Below, one piece after another: positions 1 to 6,917 of a stretch of 11,221 nt of DNA. Every line of letters begins with the position of its first letter. Position 1 is the stretch's first letter. The notes under the pieces are model-generated. The model was not told the origin of the DNA, did no database searches, and saw only the letters and a list, made by a program, of their open reading frames with translations. Location: assembly GCA_030615425.1 (NCBI GenBank), contig JAUWZG010000035.1, positions 1 through 11,221 on the forward strand, written 5' to 3'. The stretch is from Dehalococcoidia bacterium (GTDB lineage Bacteria > Chloroflexota > Dehalococcoidia > Dehalococcoidales > BS750m-G39). Made by a program: the position numbers and the translations under genes.

Positions 1-669
1 AGCCACGGCACCATCGCTGTAGGCAAAAATGGGGTTGAGGTCAAGCTCTTTCACCTCAGGATTTTGCTCCACAAAATCAGACACCTTGAGCAGCAATTCC
101 TCCAAATATGGCACATCCACCGCTTCCTGCCCCCGATAACCCTCCAGCAGAAGATAGCCCTTTATCTCCCTGACCATCTCAGTGGCATCTCTTTTAGCCA
201 AGGGAACAAGCCTGAAGGAGACGTCTTTAAGCACCTCCACCAGGATTCCACCCAGACCAAACATAAGCACCGGGCCGAACTGGTCGTCCTTGGACATACC
301 AACAATCACCTCAACACCGGGGCGAGCCATCTTCTGCACCGCCACCCCCTGAATCTTCACCCGGGGATGCTTTTGCTTAACTGCCCCCAAAATGTCTTCG
401 TAGGCTTTGCCTACCTCCTTGGCTGTCCCCAGCCCCAGCTTAACCCCACCAGCATCACTCTTATGCACAATATCCGCTGAGGCTATCTTCAATGCTACCG
501 GGAAGCCAAACTGTCGGCTTATGGAGATTGCCTCCTCCCTGGATGTAGCAAGCTTGGTATCAACAATGCTTATCCCTGCCTGTTTGAGAACCTGCTTAGC
601 CTCGACCTCGGTTAGTACCGTCCTGCCTTCGCTCCTGGCCTCATCTATTATCTGCTGCCTGGTCGTCAA
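1..669 (-). CDS. ADP-forming acetyl/acyl-CoA synthetase beta subunit (ATP-grasp), partial
   Basis: Likely converts acyl-CoA + ADP + Pi to acid + CoA + ATP (or the reverse) as the ATP-grasp half of an ADP-forming acyl-CoA synthetase, in the cytoplasm. The frame is open to the window edge: 223 codons are visible and the C-terminus is missing. It begins with the typical beta-domain opening (VLTEVEAKQVLKQAGI, residues 18-33). It then shows FPVALKIAS with Lys61, the HKSDAGGVKLG motif with His69 (the family's phosphate-relay histidine region), GPVLMFGLGG at 132-141 and the late ELDLNPIFAY at 208-217. Stand-alone beta subunits are about 230 aa, so only some 10-15 residues may be lost, but a downstream fused CoA-binding domain cannot be excluded. 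Start choice: GGAGG at 680-676 lies 6 nt before TTG 669-667, whereas the in-frame ATG at 675-673 directly abuts it, so TTG is preferred. Family call is firm; the acyl substrate is unknown. Confidence 0.88.
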   Translation of the reverse strand, partial: MTTRQQIIDEARSEGRTVLTEVEAKQVLKQAGISIVDTKLATSREEAISISRQFGFPVALKIASADIVHKSDAGGVKLGLGTAKEVGKAYEDILGAVKQKHPRVKIQGVAVQKMARPGVEVIVGMSKDDQFGPVLMFGLGGILVEVLKDVSFRLVPLAKRDATEMVREIKGYLLLEGYRGQEAVDVPYLEELLLKVSDFVEQNPEVKELDLNPIFAYSDGAVA

Positions 670-703
670 GACCATCCTCCGCTATCAAAAGTCGAACCAA
701 ACT

Positions 704-731
704 AGTGTATCAGATTTTGCCTCCATTGCAA
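704..731 (-). promoter_or_regulatory. Candidate promoter of the acyl-CoA synthetase gene
   Basis: On the minus strand TTGCAA (731-726) is followed after 16 nt by TACACT (709-704), preceded by TG-n (extended -10). Predicted transcription start is near 697, giving a leader of about 28 nt that contains the GGAGG ribosome site. The boxes are only partial matches to consensus. Confidence 0.4.
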
Positions 732-801
732 AGCAAACAGGCTCGTTCATATGATTAGTGACACCTCAATAAAAGCGGGAGATTGGGGGCAAAGCCCTAA
801 T

Positions 802-816
802 GGGTGGGAGGGTGGG
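802..816 (+). other. G-quadruplex motif between divergent promoters
   Basis: Four GGG tracts separated by single bases (GGGTGGGAGGGTGGG) match the most stable class of parallel-stranded G-quadruplex. Two more G tracts lie just upstream (GGG near 778 and GGGGG at 785-789). The motif is upstream of both the rightward promoter (htrA) and the leftward promoter (acyl-CoA synthetase), so it should act as DNA rather than in either mRNA. Formation in vivo is inferred. Confidence 0.6.
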
Positions 817-859
817 AAAAAGAGATAAAAACGCAGCCAAAATTAGCGACAAAAACCCT

Positions 860-889
860 TTGCCCTGCTTCTAACCACTATGCTACAAT
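860..889 (+). promoter_or_regulatory. Promoter of the HtrA-like protease gene
   Basis: TTGCCC (860-865), an 18-nt spacer and TACAAT (884-889), with TG-n immediately before the -10 (TGC, 881-883). The predicted transcription start is about 895-899, at or within a few bases of the start codon at 899, so the transcript would be leaderless or nearly so. This agrees with the absence of any Shine-Dalgarno sequence before the gene. Confidence 0.6.
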
Positions 890-898
890 AAAAGCGCA

Positions 899-2011
899 AT
901 GAAAAGAATAAGCTTAAAATACCTGCTGACCTGTCTGGTTATCATATGCCTTCTGGTGGGCAGTAGCTGTGTGCTGTCGCCGACAGATAACTCGTCACCC
1001 CCCGACTCATCATCAACCTCTACCACCACCCCCATCGACCCCGGTTGGACGCCACCAGCCTTAGATAGCCAAGCGCCGACATTACCCTCTATTGCCGATG
1101 TGGTAGCTCTGGTCAAGCCCTCGGTAGTAGCTATCAATACCGAGTATGTTACCTATGATATTTTCAATCGACCGTATGAACAGGAGGGGGCGGCTTCGGG
1201 GTGGATTATAGATGAAGATGGGCTTATCGTAACCAACAATCATGTGGTAGAGGGGGCTAATAGTGTCACCGTAACCCTGGCTGACGGCAGAACCTTTCCC
1301 GCCGAAACCATACGCACCGACCGGCTGAGTGACCTGGCCATAGTCAAGGTTAACGCTCATAACCTGCCGGTGGCAAAGGTAGGCGATTCCGACATGTTGA
1401 GGGTAGGCGACTGGGTAGTGGCTATTGGTAATTCGCTGGGTCTGGGAATAAGCGCCACCAAGGGCATTGTCAGCGCTCAGGGTATTTCCCTGTTGGTATC
1501 GGCGGGGCAAACCCTGGACGATCTGATTCAAACCGATGCCGCTATCAATCCGGGTAACAGCGGCGGACCACTGGTGAATATGGCGGGGGAGGTAATTGGC
1601 ATCACCAGTATCAAGGTTGCCCAGGTGGGCGTAGAGGGCATGAGCTATGCCATAAGCAGCAACACGGCCAAACCGATTATCCAGCAGCTGGTCCAGAATG
1701 GATATGTGGTTCGCCCCTGGCTCGGGGTAGTGCTTTATACCGTGGACCAGTATGCGGTATTGAGATATGGCCTGGCAGTAGATAAAGGGGCACTCATTAC
1801 CGAGTTGGCTGCTCCCAGCCCTGCTGATGAAGCTGGAATTCAAGCCGGCGATGTTATAACCGAATTTGCCGGCAAAGAGATAACCAGTGCCGAAGATTTA
1901 ATTCAAGCCATACACTCCAGCCAGATTGGGCAAGAGGTAGAAATAACCTTCTGGCGAGGTGATGTCCGAAATACTACCTACGCCGTACTGGCGGAAAGCC
2001 CGCCGCCCTAG
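899..2011 (+). CDS. HtrA/DegP family S1C serine protease with one PDZ domain
   Basis: Envelope quality-control protease expected to degrade misfolded exported proteins outside the membrane. The 370-aa protein has a basic start, a hydrophobic segment (about 8-23) and a cysteine (Cys24) in a VGSSC context, suggesting either a lipoprotein with an atypical lipobox or a signal anchor. A Ser/Thr/Pro-rich linker (25-60) follows. The trypsin-like domain (about 62-262) carries the catalytic triad: His115 in TNNHVVEG, Asp145 in LSDLAIVK and Ser221 in PGNSGGPL. The PDZ domain (about 272-362) includes the RPWLGV entry and ADEAGIQAGDVI. The length fits single-PDZ members. No Shine-Dalgarno sequence precedes ATG 899 and the -10 box ends 9 nt before it. 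The stop codon shares CTAG with that of ileS on the other strand. An exact HtrA/DegP/DegS subtype cannot be assigned. Confidence 0.93.
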   Translation: MKRISLKYLLTCLVIICLLVGSSCVLSPTDNSSPPDSSSTSTTTPIDPGWTPPALDSQAPTLPSIADVVALVKPSVVAINTEYVTYDIFNRPYEQEGAASGWIIDEDGLIVTNNHVVEGANSVTVTLADGRTFPAETIRTDRLSDLAIVKVNAHNLPVAKVGDSDMLRVGDWVVAIGNSLGLGISATKGIVSAQGISLLVSAGQTLDDLIQTDAAINPGNSGGPLVNMAGEVIGITSIKVAQVGVEGMSYAISSNTAKPIIQQLVQNGYVVRPWLGVVLYTVDQYAVLRYGLAVDKGALITELAAPSPADEAGIQAGDVITEFAGKEITSAEDLIQAIHSSQIGQEVEITFWRGDVRNTTYAVLAESPPP

Positions 2012-5000
2012 GTCAGCCGCTTAACCCCCAGTAAAATGTCATAGCCGCTTAATTTATGGCGCTCGGTAAAGGCGCCTTCTTCAGGAACCCCCTCAACCAG
2101 CTGCCGCGACAGCGTCTCCTGCTTGATATAATCGGCAAAATCCCCCATCACCTGCCGGATATAAGCTTCCCCCTGGTAATAGGTAATGATATGGTCGGCG
2201 ATATCAAACCCTGCAGAGCGGCGCATGGTCTGCAGTCGGCGCACTATCTCCCGCGCCACCCCCTCCGCCTCAAGCTCAGCGGGAATCTCAGCGGGGATAG
2301 CCACCGAGTAACCACCCTCGGAGGTGACCACATAACCCGCTTTCTCCAGTTTCGTCACCTGGTCAACAAATTCCAAGCCCTTGACATTAAGCTCCTCCAG
2401 CACCTGAGCCGTCAAACGTTCCAAGGCTTCGCGTTCCCGCTTAGAGCCCACTTTGACTATGACCTTAGCCAGAGGCTGGCGCACCTTGATGCCAGCCTGA
2501 CTTCTCGCCGCCCGACCTAGGCTTGCCACTTTCATCACCAGTCGGGTATCAGCCGTCAATTTCTTATCAATCTTAGCCTCATCGGCAACGGGAAAATCAG
2601 CCAGGTGCACGCTATCCGGGGCTTCAGCAGAGGCTGAAACAACCAGGTTCTGATAGAGCTCCTCAGCCAGGAAGGGGGCAAATGGCGCCAGCAGCTTGGA
2701 TAGCGCCACCAGACATTCATATAGCGTGGTATATGCCGCCAGCTTATCGGCATCGCTCTCGCTCTTCCAAAAACGCCGCCGGCTGCGGCGCACATACCAG
2801 TTAGACAGGTCGTCAACGAAGCCTTCTATCCTTCTCCCCGCCTCGGTGGGATTGTAACCATCCAGCCCGCTATCAACATCAACTATGAGCTGGTTAAGCT
2901 CGGAGATAATCCACCTATCAAGCTCCGATGGCTCTACTGAAACTCCTTCCCCACCAGGGGTGAAGTGGTCAATATTGGCATAGGTAACAAAGAAGGAATA
3001 GACATTCCACAGGGTGGATAAAAAGCGACGGCTTACTTCAGCCACCATATCCTCGGAGAAACGGTACACATTGCCCGCCGCCGTGCTGGTGAAAAAATAC
3101 CAGCGCAGAGCATCAGCCCCGTACTTATTGATTACCGCCCAGGGCTCAACCACATTCCCCTTGGCCTTGCTCATCTTTTCCCCTCTGGCATCAAGAACAT
3201 GCCCCAGGCAGATAACATTGCTGAAACAGCGCTGATTAAACAGCAGGGTGGCTATGGCGTGAAGGCTATAAAACCAGCCCCGCGTCTGGTCAACCGCCTC
3301 GCTGATATAATCGGCGGGAAAGCGCCCGTCCTCAAGCAAGGTCTCATTGTCAAAGGGATAGTGATGCTGGGCTATGGGCATGGCTCCAGAATCAAACCAG
3401 CAGTCAATTACCTCCGGCACCCGCCGCATGGCTGCCCCACACCTGGAACAGGCAAAGGTCAGCTCATCAACAAAGGGACGGTGCAAGTCCAGTGGCTCTT
3501 TAAACCCGGAGAATGCGGCTTTATCTTCCAGCTCTTTCACGCTACCCACACACTCATAGTTGCCGCAGGACTCACACTGCCAGACCGGCAGAGGCGTCCC
3601 CCAGTATCTCTCACGGGAAAAAGCCCAGTCCACATTATTCTCTAGCCAATCGCCAAACCGCCCGTACTTAATATGCTCCGGATACCAGTTTATCTCGTCA
3701 TTCCGGGCAATAAGGTCGTCTTTTACCGCCGTGGTCTTGATATACCAGGTCTGCTTGGCATAGTACAGCAGCGGCGTCTCACAGCGCCAGCAGAAGGGAT
3801 AGGTATGGCGAATCTTCTCACTGCGGAAGAGCAGACCCCTCGACTTCAGGTCATCTATAATAAGAGGGTCAGCGTCTTTGACAAACTTACCGGAGAAGGG
3901 GTAATTGCCGATGACCTTCCCCTGCAAGTCCACGGTGTGGACAAAGTCCAGATTCTTTTCTACCCCGGCCTCATAATCAACCTCGCCGTAAGCCGGAGCC
4001 ATGTGGACAATTCCCGTCCCCTCCTCCAGCGACACAAAATCGGTGGCAATAACGCGGTAGGTTAAGTCCTTCACCGCTTCCTGCAGCGGGAGTCCTGGGC
4101 TCATGCGCCGGCGTTCCACCCCGAACTCATGGGGGTTAAACAGCGGTTCATACTCAGCACCCATCAGCTGGCTACCCCCTACCCTAGCCACCACCTTATA
4201 GTCACCAAGCCCCACCCGCTCACGCAGAGCCTCAGCCAGAATAAAATATTCGTCATCTACTTCAACTATTGCATAATCAGCTTCAGCGGCTACCGCTAAA
4301 GCCGTATTTCCCGGCAATGTCCAGGGAGTGGTCGTCCAAGCGAGAAAATAGGCAGGCTTATCCGAAGGAAGATTACCTGATGATTTCCCAGATACCTTAA
4401 ACTTTATGTAAACTGAAGGGTCTTCGGTATCATCCTGATAGCCCAGGGCGACCTCATGGGAACTTAAGGAAGTGCCGCAGCGGGGGCAGTGGGGGGTAAC
4501 TCTATAGCCCTGATAAATCAACTCCCTATCCCACATCCCCTTTACTGCCCACCAGCAGGTCTCAATGTAGTCGTTGTGCATAGTCACATAGGCATTCTCC
4601 AGGTCAACCCAGAAGGCGATGCGCTCGGTCATTGCCTCCCACTCCTTGAGGTAGCCAAAGACACTCTCCCGACAGCGGGCGTTGAACTTGGCAATACCGA
4701 AATCCTCAATATCCTTCTTGCTGGTAAGGCCGAGCTCCTTCTCCACTTCCAACTCTATGGGTAACCCGTGAGTATCCCAGCCAGCGATGCGCGGGGTATA
4801 GTAGCCCTTCATCGCCTTATACCGGGGTATGACATCCTTAAACACGCGAGCCAGCACATGGTGTATCCCCGGGCTGCCGTTAGCCGTAGGCGGTCCCTCA
4901 TAAAATACAAAGCGAGGACCACCCCACCGAGCCTCCACACTCCGCTGGAAGACGTTTTTGCTTTTCCACAAGCCAAGGATATTCTCCTCAAGCTTAGGAA

Positions 5001-5031
5001 AATTCACCTTACTAGCAACAGGCTGAAACAT
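2008..5031 (-). CDS. ileS: Isoleucyl-tRNA synthetase, type 2, with GxHH signature
   Basis: Charges tRNA-Ile with isoleucine in the cytosol and edits valine. The 1007-aa protein has the class I Rossmann fold split by the CP1 editing insertion. Editing-site motifs are the Thr-rich WTTTPWTLPGN (232-242) and GTGIVHMAPAYGEVD (338-352, Asp352 as the likely conserved acidic residue). Cysteine pairs suggest metal-binding knuckles: CPRC 182-185, CWRC 414-417, CESC 486-489 and CSRC 528-531. KMSKA is at 619-623 and the anticodon-binding helical domain begins around 690. The HIGH signature is altered: residues 55-58 read G-I-H-H after PTANGSP, where HxGH is expected. Overall sequence and length fit the eukaryote-like type 2 family. 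AGAGG lies about 6 nt before ATG 5031, just downstream of the T-box attenuator. No terminator is seen after the gene; its stop overlaps the convergent htrA stop. Confidence 0.97.
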   Translation of the reverse strand: MFQPVASKVNFPKLEENILGLWKSKNVFQRSVEARWGGPRFVFYEGPPTANGSPGIHHVLARVFKDVIPRYKAMKGYYTPRIAGWDTHGLPIELEVEKELGLTSKKDIEDFGIAKFNARCRESVFGYLKEWEAMTERIAFWVDLENAYVTMHNDYIETCWWAVKGMWDRELIYQGYRVTPHCPRCGTSLSSHEVALGYQDDTEDPSVYIKFKVSGKSSGNLPSDKPAYFLAWTTTPWTLPGNTALAVAAEADYAIVEVDDEYFILAEALRERVGLGDYKVVARVGGSQLMGAEYEPLFNPHEFGVERRRMSPGLPLQEAVKDLTYRVIATDFVSLEEGTGIVHMAPAYGEVDYEAGVEKNLDFVHTVDLQGKVIGNYPFSGKFVKDADPLIIDDLKSRGLLFRSEKIRHTYPFCWRCETPLLYYAKQTWYIKTTAVKDDLIARNDEINWYPEHIKYGRFGDWLENNVDWAFSRERYWGTPLPVWQCESCGNYECVGSVKELEDKAAFSGFKEPLDLHRPFVDELTFACSRCGAAMRRVPEVIDCWFDSGAMPIAQHHYPFDNETLLEDGRFPADYISEAVDQTRGWFYSLHAIATLLFNQRCFSNVICLGHVLDARGEKMSKAKGNVVEPWAVINKYGADALRWYFFTSTAAGNVYRFSEDMVAEVSRRFLSTLWNVYSFFVTYANIDHFTPGGEGVSVEPSELDRWIISELNQLIVDVDSGLDGYNPTEAGRRIEGFVDDLSNWYVRRSRRRFWKSESDADKLAAYTTLYECLVALSKLLAPFAPFLAEELYQNLVVSASAEAPDSVHLADFPVADEAKIDKKLTADTRLVMKVASLGRAARSQAGIKVRQPLAKVIVKVGSKREREALERLTAQVLEELNVKGLEFVDQVTKLEKAGYVVTSEGGYSVAIPAEIPAELEAEGVAREIVRRLQTMRRSAGFDIADHIITYYQGEAYIRQVMGDFADYIKQETLSRQLVEGVPEEGAFTERHKLSGYDILLGVKRLT

Positions 5032-5052
5032 AAAAAACCTCTATATAAAAAT

Positions 5053-5077
5053 AAAAAACCCGCCCTCTAGGGACGGG
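5053..5077 (-). terminator. T-box intrinsic attenuator
   Basis: Stem CCCGTCC/GGGCGGG (5077-5071 with 5065-5059, one G-U pair, 5-nt loop) followed by six T residues (5058-5053) and further T-rich sequence. It lies 22 nt before the ileS start codon and competes with the T-box antiterminator. The ileS ribosome site lies just after the T tract, so it is transcribed only on readthrough. Confidence 0.88.
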
Positions 5078-5335
5078 ACTTACCGACCCGCGGTACCACC
5101 CTACTTCCCCCGCCCGAGGCGGGGGCACTCCTTTCAGGGCACATACTAATGCCCCCGTCAATGATAACGGCTGACGCTACCGACCAAGTCTACTAGGTGT
5201 CCTATTCTTAAGAATCCACCGTTCGGTTGGTAGCTCGGGAGTGATTTTCAGGGGGCGGTCACGTCTGCTCCCACCATACCAGACTCGCTTTAGTGTCCGC
5301 TCTCCCCTTACTCCTCTCCGTCACTGCCTTTACCG
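5053..5335 (-). promoter_or_regulatory. T-box riboswitch (Ile, AUC specifier) controlling ileS
   Basis: Leader RNA that senses uncharged tRNA-Ile and lets transcription continue into ileS when isoleucyl-tRNA is scarce. The canonical T-box AGGGTGGTACCGCG is at 5102-5089; its UGG pairs with the tRNA NCCA end. Stem I spans roughly 5335-5225, with a candidate specifier codon AUC at 5245-5243 in a GAAAAUCAC context followed by the expected purine. Between them lie small hairpins (GGTG...CACC with a palindromic ATTCTTAAGAAT interior near 5220-5196; CGTCA/TGACG; GGGCA/TGCCC) and a very strong hairpin at 5125-5107 (8-bp CCCCCGCC/GGCGGGGG stem, 3-nt loop). AGGG of the T-box can pair with CCCT at 5072-5069, which otherwise belongs to the terminator, giving the mutually exclusive switch. 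Family call is firm; exact stem I pairing is not resolved. Confidence 0.93.
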
Positions 5336-5339
5336 CTAA

Positions 5340-5368
5340 AGGTTAGCACAGCTTGAAAAATAAATCAA
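5340..5368 (-). promoter_or_regulatory. Promoter of the ileS T-box leader
   Basis: TTGATT (5368-5363), a 17-nt spacer and TAACCT (5345-5340) with TG-n directly upstream. The predicted start near 5333 places stem I of the T-box at the very 5' end of the RNA. An inverted repeat GCTTGA-N8-TCAAGC (5370-5351) overlaps the -35 box and the spacer. Confidence 0.5.
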
Positions 5369-5407
5369 GCCAGGCTGATACCATTGGCAGGCCATTTGTA
5401 TCTGAGG

Positions 5408-6181
5408 TCAACGACGGTCCCACCACTCGGGGTAGATCTGCATCAGCACTGGAGAGGGATCGCACAGAGGTCCAAGATACATAATAGGGTAGCCAATTCC
5501 TCTTGCCTTAAGCGCTTGCAATCCTTCGACTGCCTTCGCCATCATTCCTGGTGGCAGCGCCATAACCAGCTCATCCTCGGTAACGGTGCCGAACGCCCTC
5601 TCTCCCAGGCAGGGAATAGCCAGGGCAGGCTTGCCAGTAGTATAACACTGAGCTAAGCCATCGGCGCAAGAACCTTCGCCGATGAAGAAAAACTGAAAGC
5701 GCTCGTAGTCTTTAAACTGGAGCCCGTTCATCAGCAACATCATCTGCGCCGGGTTAGCGTAGATTAAGATAACATCGGGGTCAAATTTTCCGGCAGCCAG
5801 CGGGGCGAGCACGAGGGCCTCTCCGGGTGGGACCAAGGGGTATACCGCCATTTGTTTTCTGGCTTCTTCCACGTTGGCAAACCAGGTAGTGGCGAAGGAA
5901 TTTGCCTCCCAAGCAACCTGCTTTTCGGTAGTCGGCGCCAGACCATTGATTCGAGCGCAGCGCTCGCCGAAGTTGTCTCTGGTCGCCCCTACCGTCAAGC
6001 CAATACTTCGAACCAGCGCTGGTACCTGGCAAAAAGAAGCTCGGCGATCAAGTCGCATCACCTCCGGTATTTTATCCAGCTCCTCCACCTTCTCCAGTCT
6101 CTTATAGGCAACGGGGCTTGTTTTCAGGCGAAGCAAACGCTCCATCTCCTGAGTAAGCCCTGCCCAGTCAATCTTCACCAA
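5408..6181 (-). CDS. DUF169 family protein
   Basis: Protein of unknown function matching the DUF169/COG2043 type found in anaerobic bacteria and archaea; I do not assign an activity. It has 257 aa, no signal peptide and no clear membrane segment, so it is probably cytosolic. Recognisable family features are PVAYK (23-27), the early cysteine in ASFCQ (Cys51), DPDVILIYANPAQMM (134-148), GEGSCADG around Cys162 and PCLGERAFG (180-188). Several cysteines (51, 75, 162, 169, 181, 230) leave metal or cofactor binding possible but unproven. The start is TTG 6181, with GGGGG about 6 nt upstream; the next codon, GTG, is a possible alternative. It follows jag after 76 nt without a visible terminator or convincing promoter, so it may be the last gene of the rpmH-jag transcript, in a place where many bacteria carry mnmE. 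Confidence 0.82.
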   Translation of the reverse strand: MVKIDWAGLTQEMERLLRLKTSPVAYKRLEKVEELDKIPEVMRLDRRASFCQVPALVRSIGLTVGATRDNFGERCARINGLAPTTEKQVAWEANSFATTWFANVEEARKQMAVYPLVPPGEALVLAPLAAGKFDPDVILIYANPAQMMLLMNGLQFKDYERFQFFFIGEGSCADGLAQCYTTGKPALAIPCLGERAFGTVTEDELVMALPPGMMAKAVEGLQALKARGIGYPIMYLGPLCDPSPVLMQIYPEWWDRR

Positions 6182-6257
6182 TTCTTTCCCCCTTTCCCCT
6201 TTCGTTATTTTCCCAGAGAATCACAACCAGCTTATCGGGCAAATATTACCCGCCTGG

Positions 6258-6917
6258 CTATGACTCCCGGGACATAATAACCACCTTACGAGACTCGCCT
6301 TCACCAACGCTCTCAGTGGTAACATCGGGGTCATCGGCTAAAGTCAGGTGGATAATGCGCCTCTCGTAAGCCAGCATCGGCTCCAGGGTAAATGGTCTTC
6401 CCCTGGTCCTCACCTGCTCCGCCATACGATAGGCTAAAGCCTGTAATGCCTCATAGCGGCGTTGTTTATACCCTTCCACATCAATAACTACAGGCACTCG
6501 ATCCTTCGTCTGATGAGCTACGATGAGTCTGACAATATACTGTAGAGATGAGAGGGTCTGCCCACGCCGCCCAATCAAGATTCCAAGGTCATCACCGGTT
6601 ACATCAAGGGCGATGACATCAGAAGCCTCTCCACCCCCCTCAACAGGAGGTTTAGTTTGAGAGGCAACAGATGCCTCTACCCCCATCCGCGCCAGGAGAG
6701 TCTCTAAGACCCCCTTTGCCGCCTCATCCACCTTCCCCTGCACCCCCGCCAAAGGCTGCACTCTCACCTTAGCCTCCTCAGCTCCCAGACCCAGGATGCC
6801 ATGCTTACCTTCTTTTAGGACGGTGACCTCTACTTCTTCTCGACCGAGGTTTAACTTGTCTAAGGCTTTTTGGATAGCCTCCTCCACGGTCTTGCCGCTC
6901 ACCTCCAGATTCTTCAT
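6258..6917 (-). CDS. jag: Jag/KhpB RNA-binding protein (Jag-N, KH, R3H)
   Basis: RNA-binding protein of the SpoIIIJ-associated family; in Gram-positive bacteria KhpB/Jag acts with KhpA in RNA binding and cell-envelope control. The 219-aa protein shows the Jag-N domain from its first residues (MKNLEVSGKTVEEAI, then KHGILGLGAEEAKV at 38-51). A Gly/Pro-containing linker follows, then a KH domain (about 95-150) with the GxxG loop GRRG at 116-119, and an R3H domain (about 155-217) with the R-x3-H pair Arg186/His190. The Jag-N consensus starts exactly at ATG 6917, and AAGAAGG lies 8 nt upstream, so the start is secure. It overlaps the 3' end of yidC by 113 nt in another frame, which suggests translational coupling. 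Its ribosome site is embedded in yidC codons. Confidence 0.95.
   Translation of the reverse strand: MKNLEVSGKTVEEAIQKALDKLNLGREEVEVTVLKEGKHGILGLGAEEAKVRVQPLAGVQGKVDEAAKGVLETLLARMGVEASVASQTKPPVEGGGEASDVIALDVTGDDLGILIGRRGQTLSSLQYIVRLIVAHQTKDRVPVVIDVEGYKQRRYEALQALAYRMAEQVRTRGRPFTLEPMLAYERRIIHLTLADDPDVTTESVGEGESRKVVIMSRES

Noticed and set aside
787..797. GGGC-AAA-GCCC hairpin as a terminator
   Set aside because: The stem is only 4 bp, no T tract follows on either strand, and there is no upstream gene on the plus strand for it to end.
1082..1843. Long open frame (253 codons) antisense to the HtrA-like gene
   Set aside because: It lies wholly opposite a clear protease gene, matches no family I know, and its composition follows from the codon bias of the sense gene.
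3199..4065. Plus-strand open frames opposite ileS
   Set aside because: They are antisense shadows of the IleRS coding sequence, with no recognisable domains or ribosome sites.
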